In this document: positions 19,955 to 20,000 of the stretch, in pieces
Position numbering within the stretch: the first letter of the stretch is position 1
Layout of the letters: the number at the start of each line of letters is the position of its first letter
DNA from: Bigelowiella natans CCMP2755
Lineage: Eukaryota > Cercozoa > Chlorarachniophyceae
Assembly: GCA_000320545.1 (NCBI GenBank)
Contig: ADNK01002491.1
Coordinates: 1 to 20,000, forward strand
Length of the DNA stretch: 20,000 nt
Reading direction: 5' to 3'
The notes under the pieces: generated by a model
Told to the model about the DNA's origin: nothing
The model's input: the letters and a program-made list of their open reading frames with translations, nothing else
Database searches by the model: none
Made by a program: the position numbers and the translations under genes

Positions 19955-20000
19955 GTACGTTCACGACACACTTGAGCTACTTCCTCCTCGGAAAATTCTT

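Overview
This is a nuclear window from a photosynthetic eukaryote. The genes are split by GT-AG introns. One gene encodes a photosystem II subunit behind a plastid-type presequence, another a bacterial-type UvrC repair nuclease. Simple repeats sit in nearly every intron and spacer. The Phe-containing AFAAP motif after the signal-like segment of the PsbY precursor is what red-derived secondary plastids (stramenopiles, cryptophytes and relatives) use, so an alga of that kind is my best inference. I cannot name the species.

Layout, left to right. (1) + strand, 73-3356: an 11-exon Rab32-type small GTPase with a ~165-residue N-terminal extension and a CCIV prenylation end. (2) 3357-5970: a tail-to-tail spacer whose 3840-5370 part is packed with the tetranucleotide CTAG. 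(3) - strand, 12140 down to ~6026: a 17-exon model for a ~1,050-residue, low-complexity, unrecognised protein. Its homopolymers are encoded by trinucleotide repeats. (4) + strand, 12434-13960: an archaemetzincin metalloprotease, head-to-head with gene 3. (5) 13961-14777: a second tail-to-tail spacer, again with CTAG clusters and a long hairpin. (6) - strand, 15484-14778: a two-exon PsbY precursor. (7) + strand, 15837-16344: a small two-exon gene, or the 5' part of the next gene, head-to-head with PsbY. (8) + strand, from about 16687 past the right edge: a UvrC-like excinuclease with the D/D/H catalytic residues of its C-terminal nuclease half.

Exon joins were read by eye, from splice-site consensus, continuity of reading phase and family similarity. 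Phase is conserved across all 10 introns of the Rab gene, all 16 of gene 3, both of archaemetzincin, and the one in PsbY. Coordinates given for CDS features are outer limits; exon coordinates are in the evidence text. The genes are mostly unrelated housekeeping functions (membrane traffic, proteolysis, photosystem II, DNA repair). The most unusual signal is the CTAG-saturated spacer and its weaker echo in the second convergent spacer.
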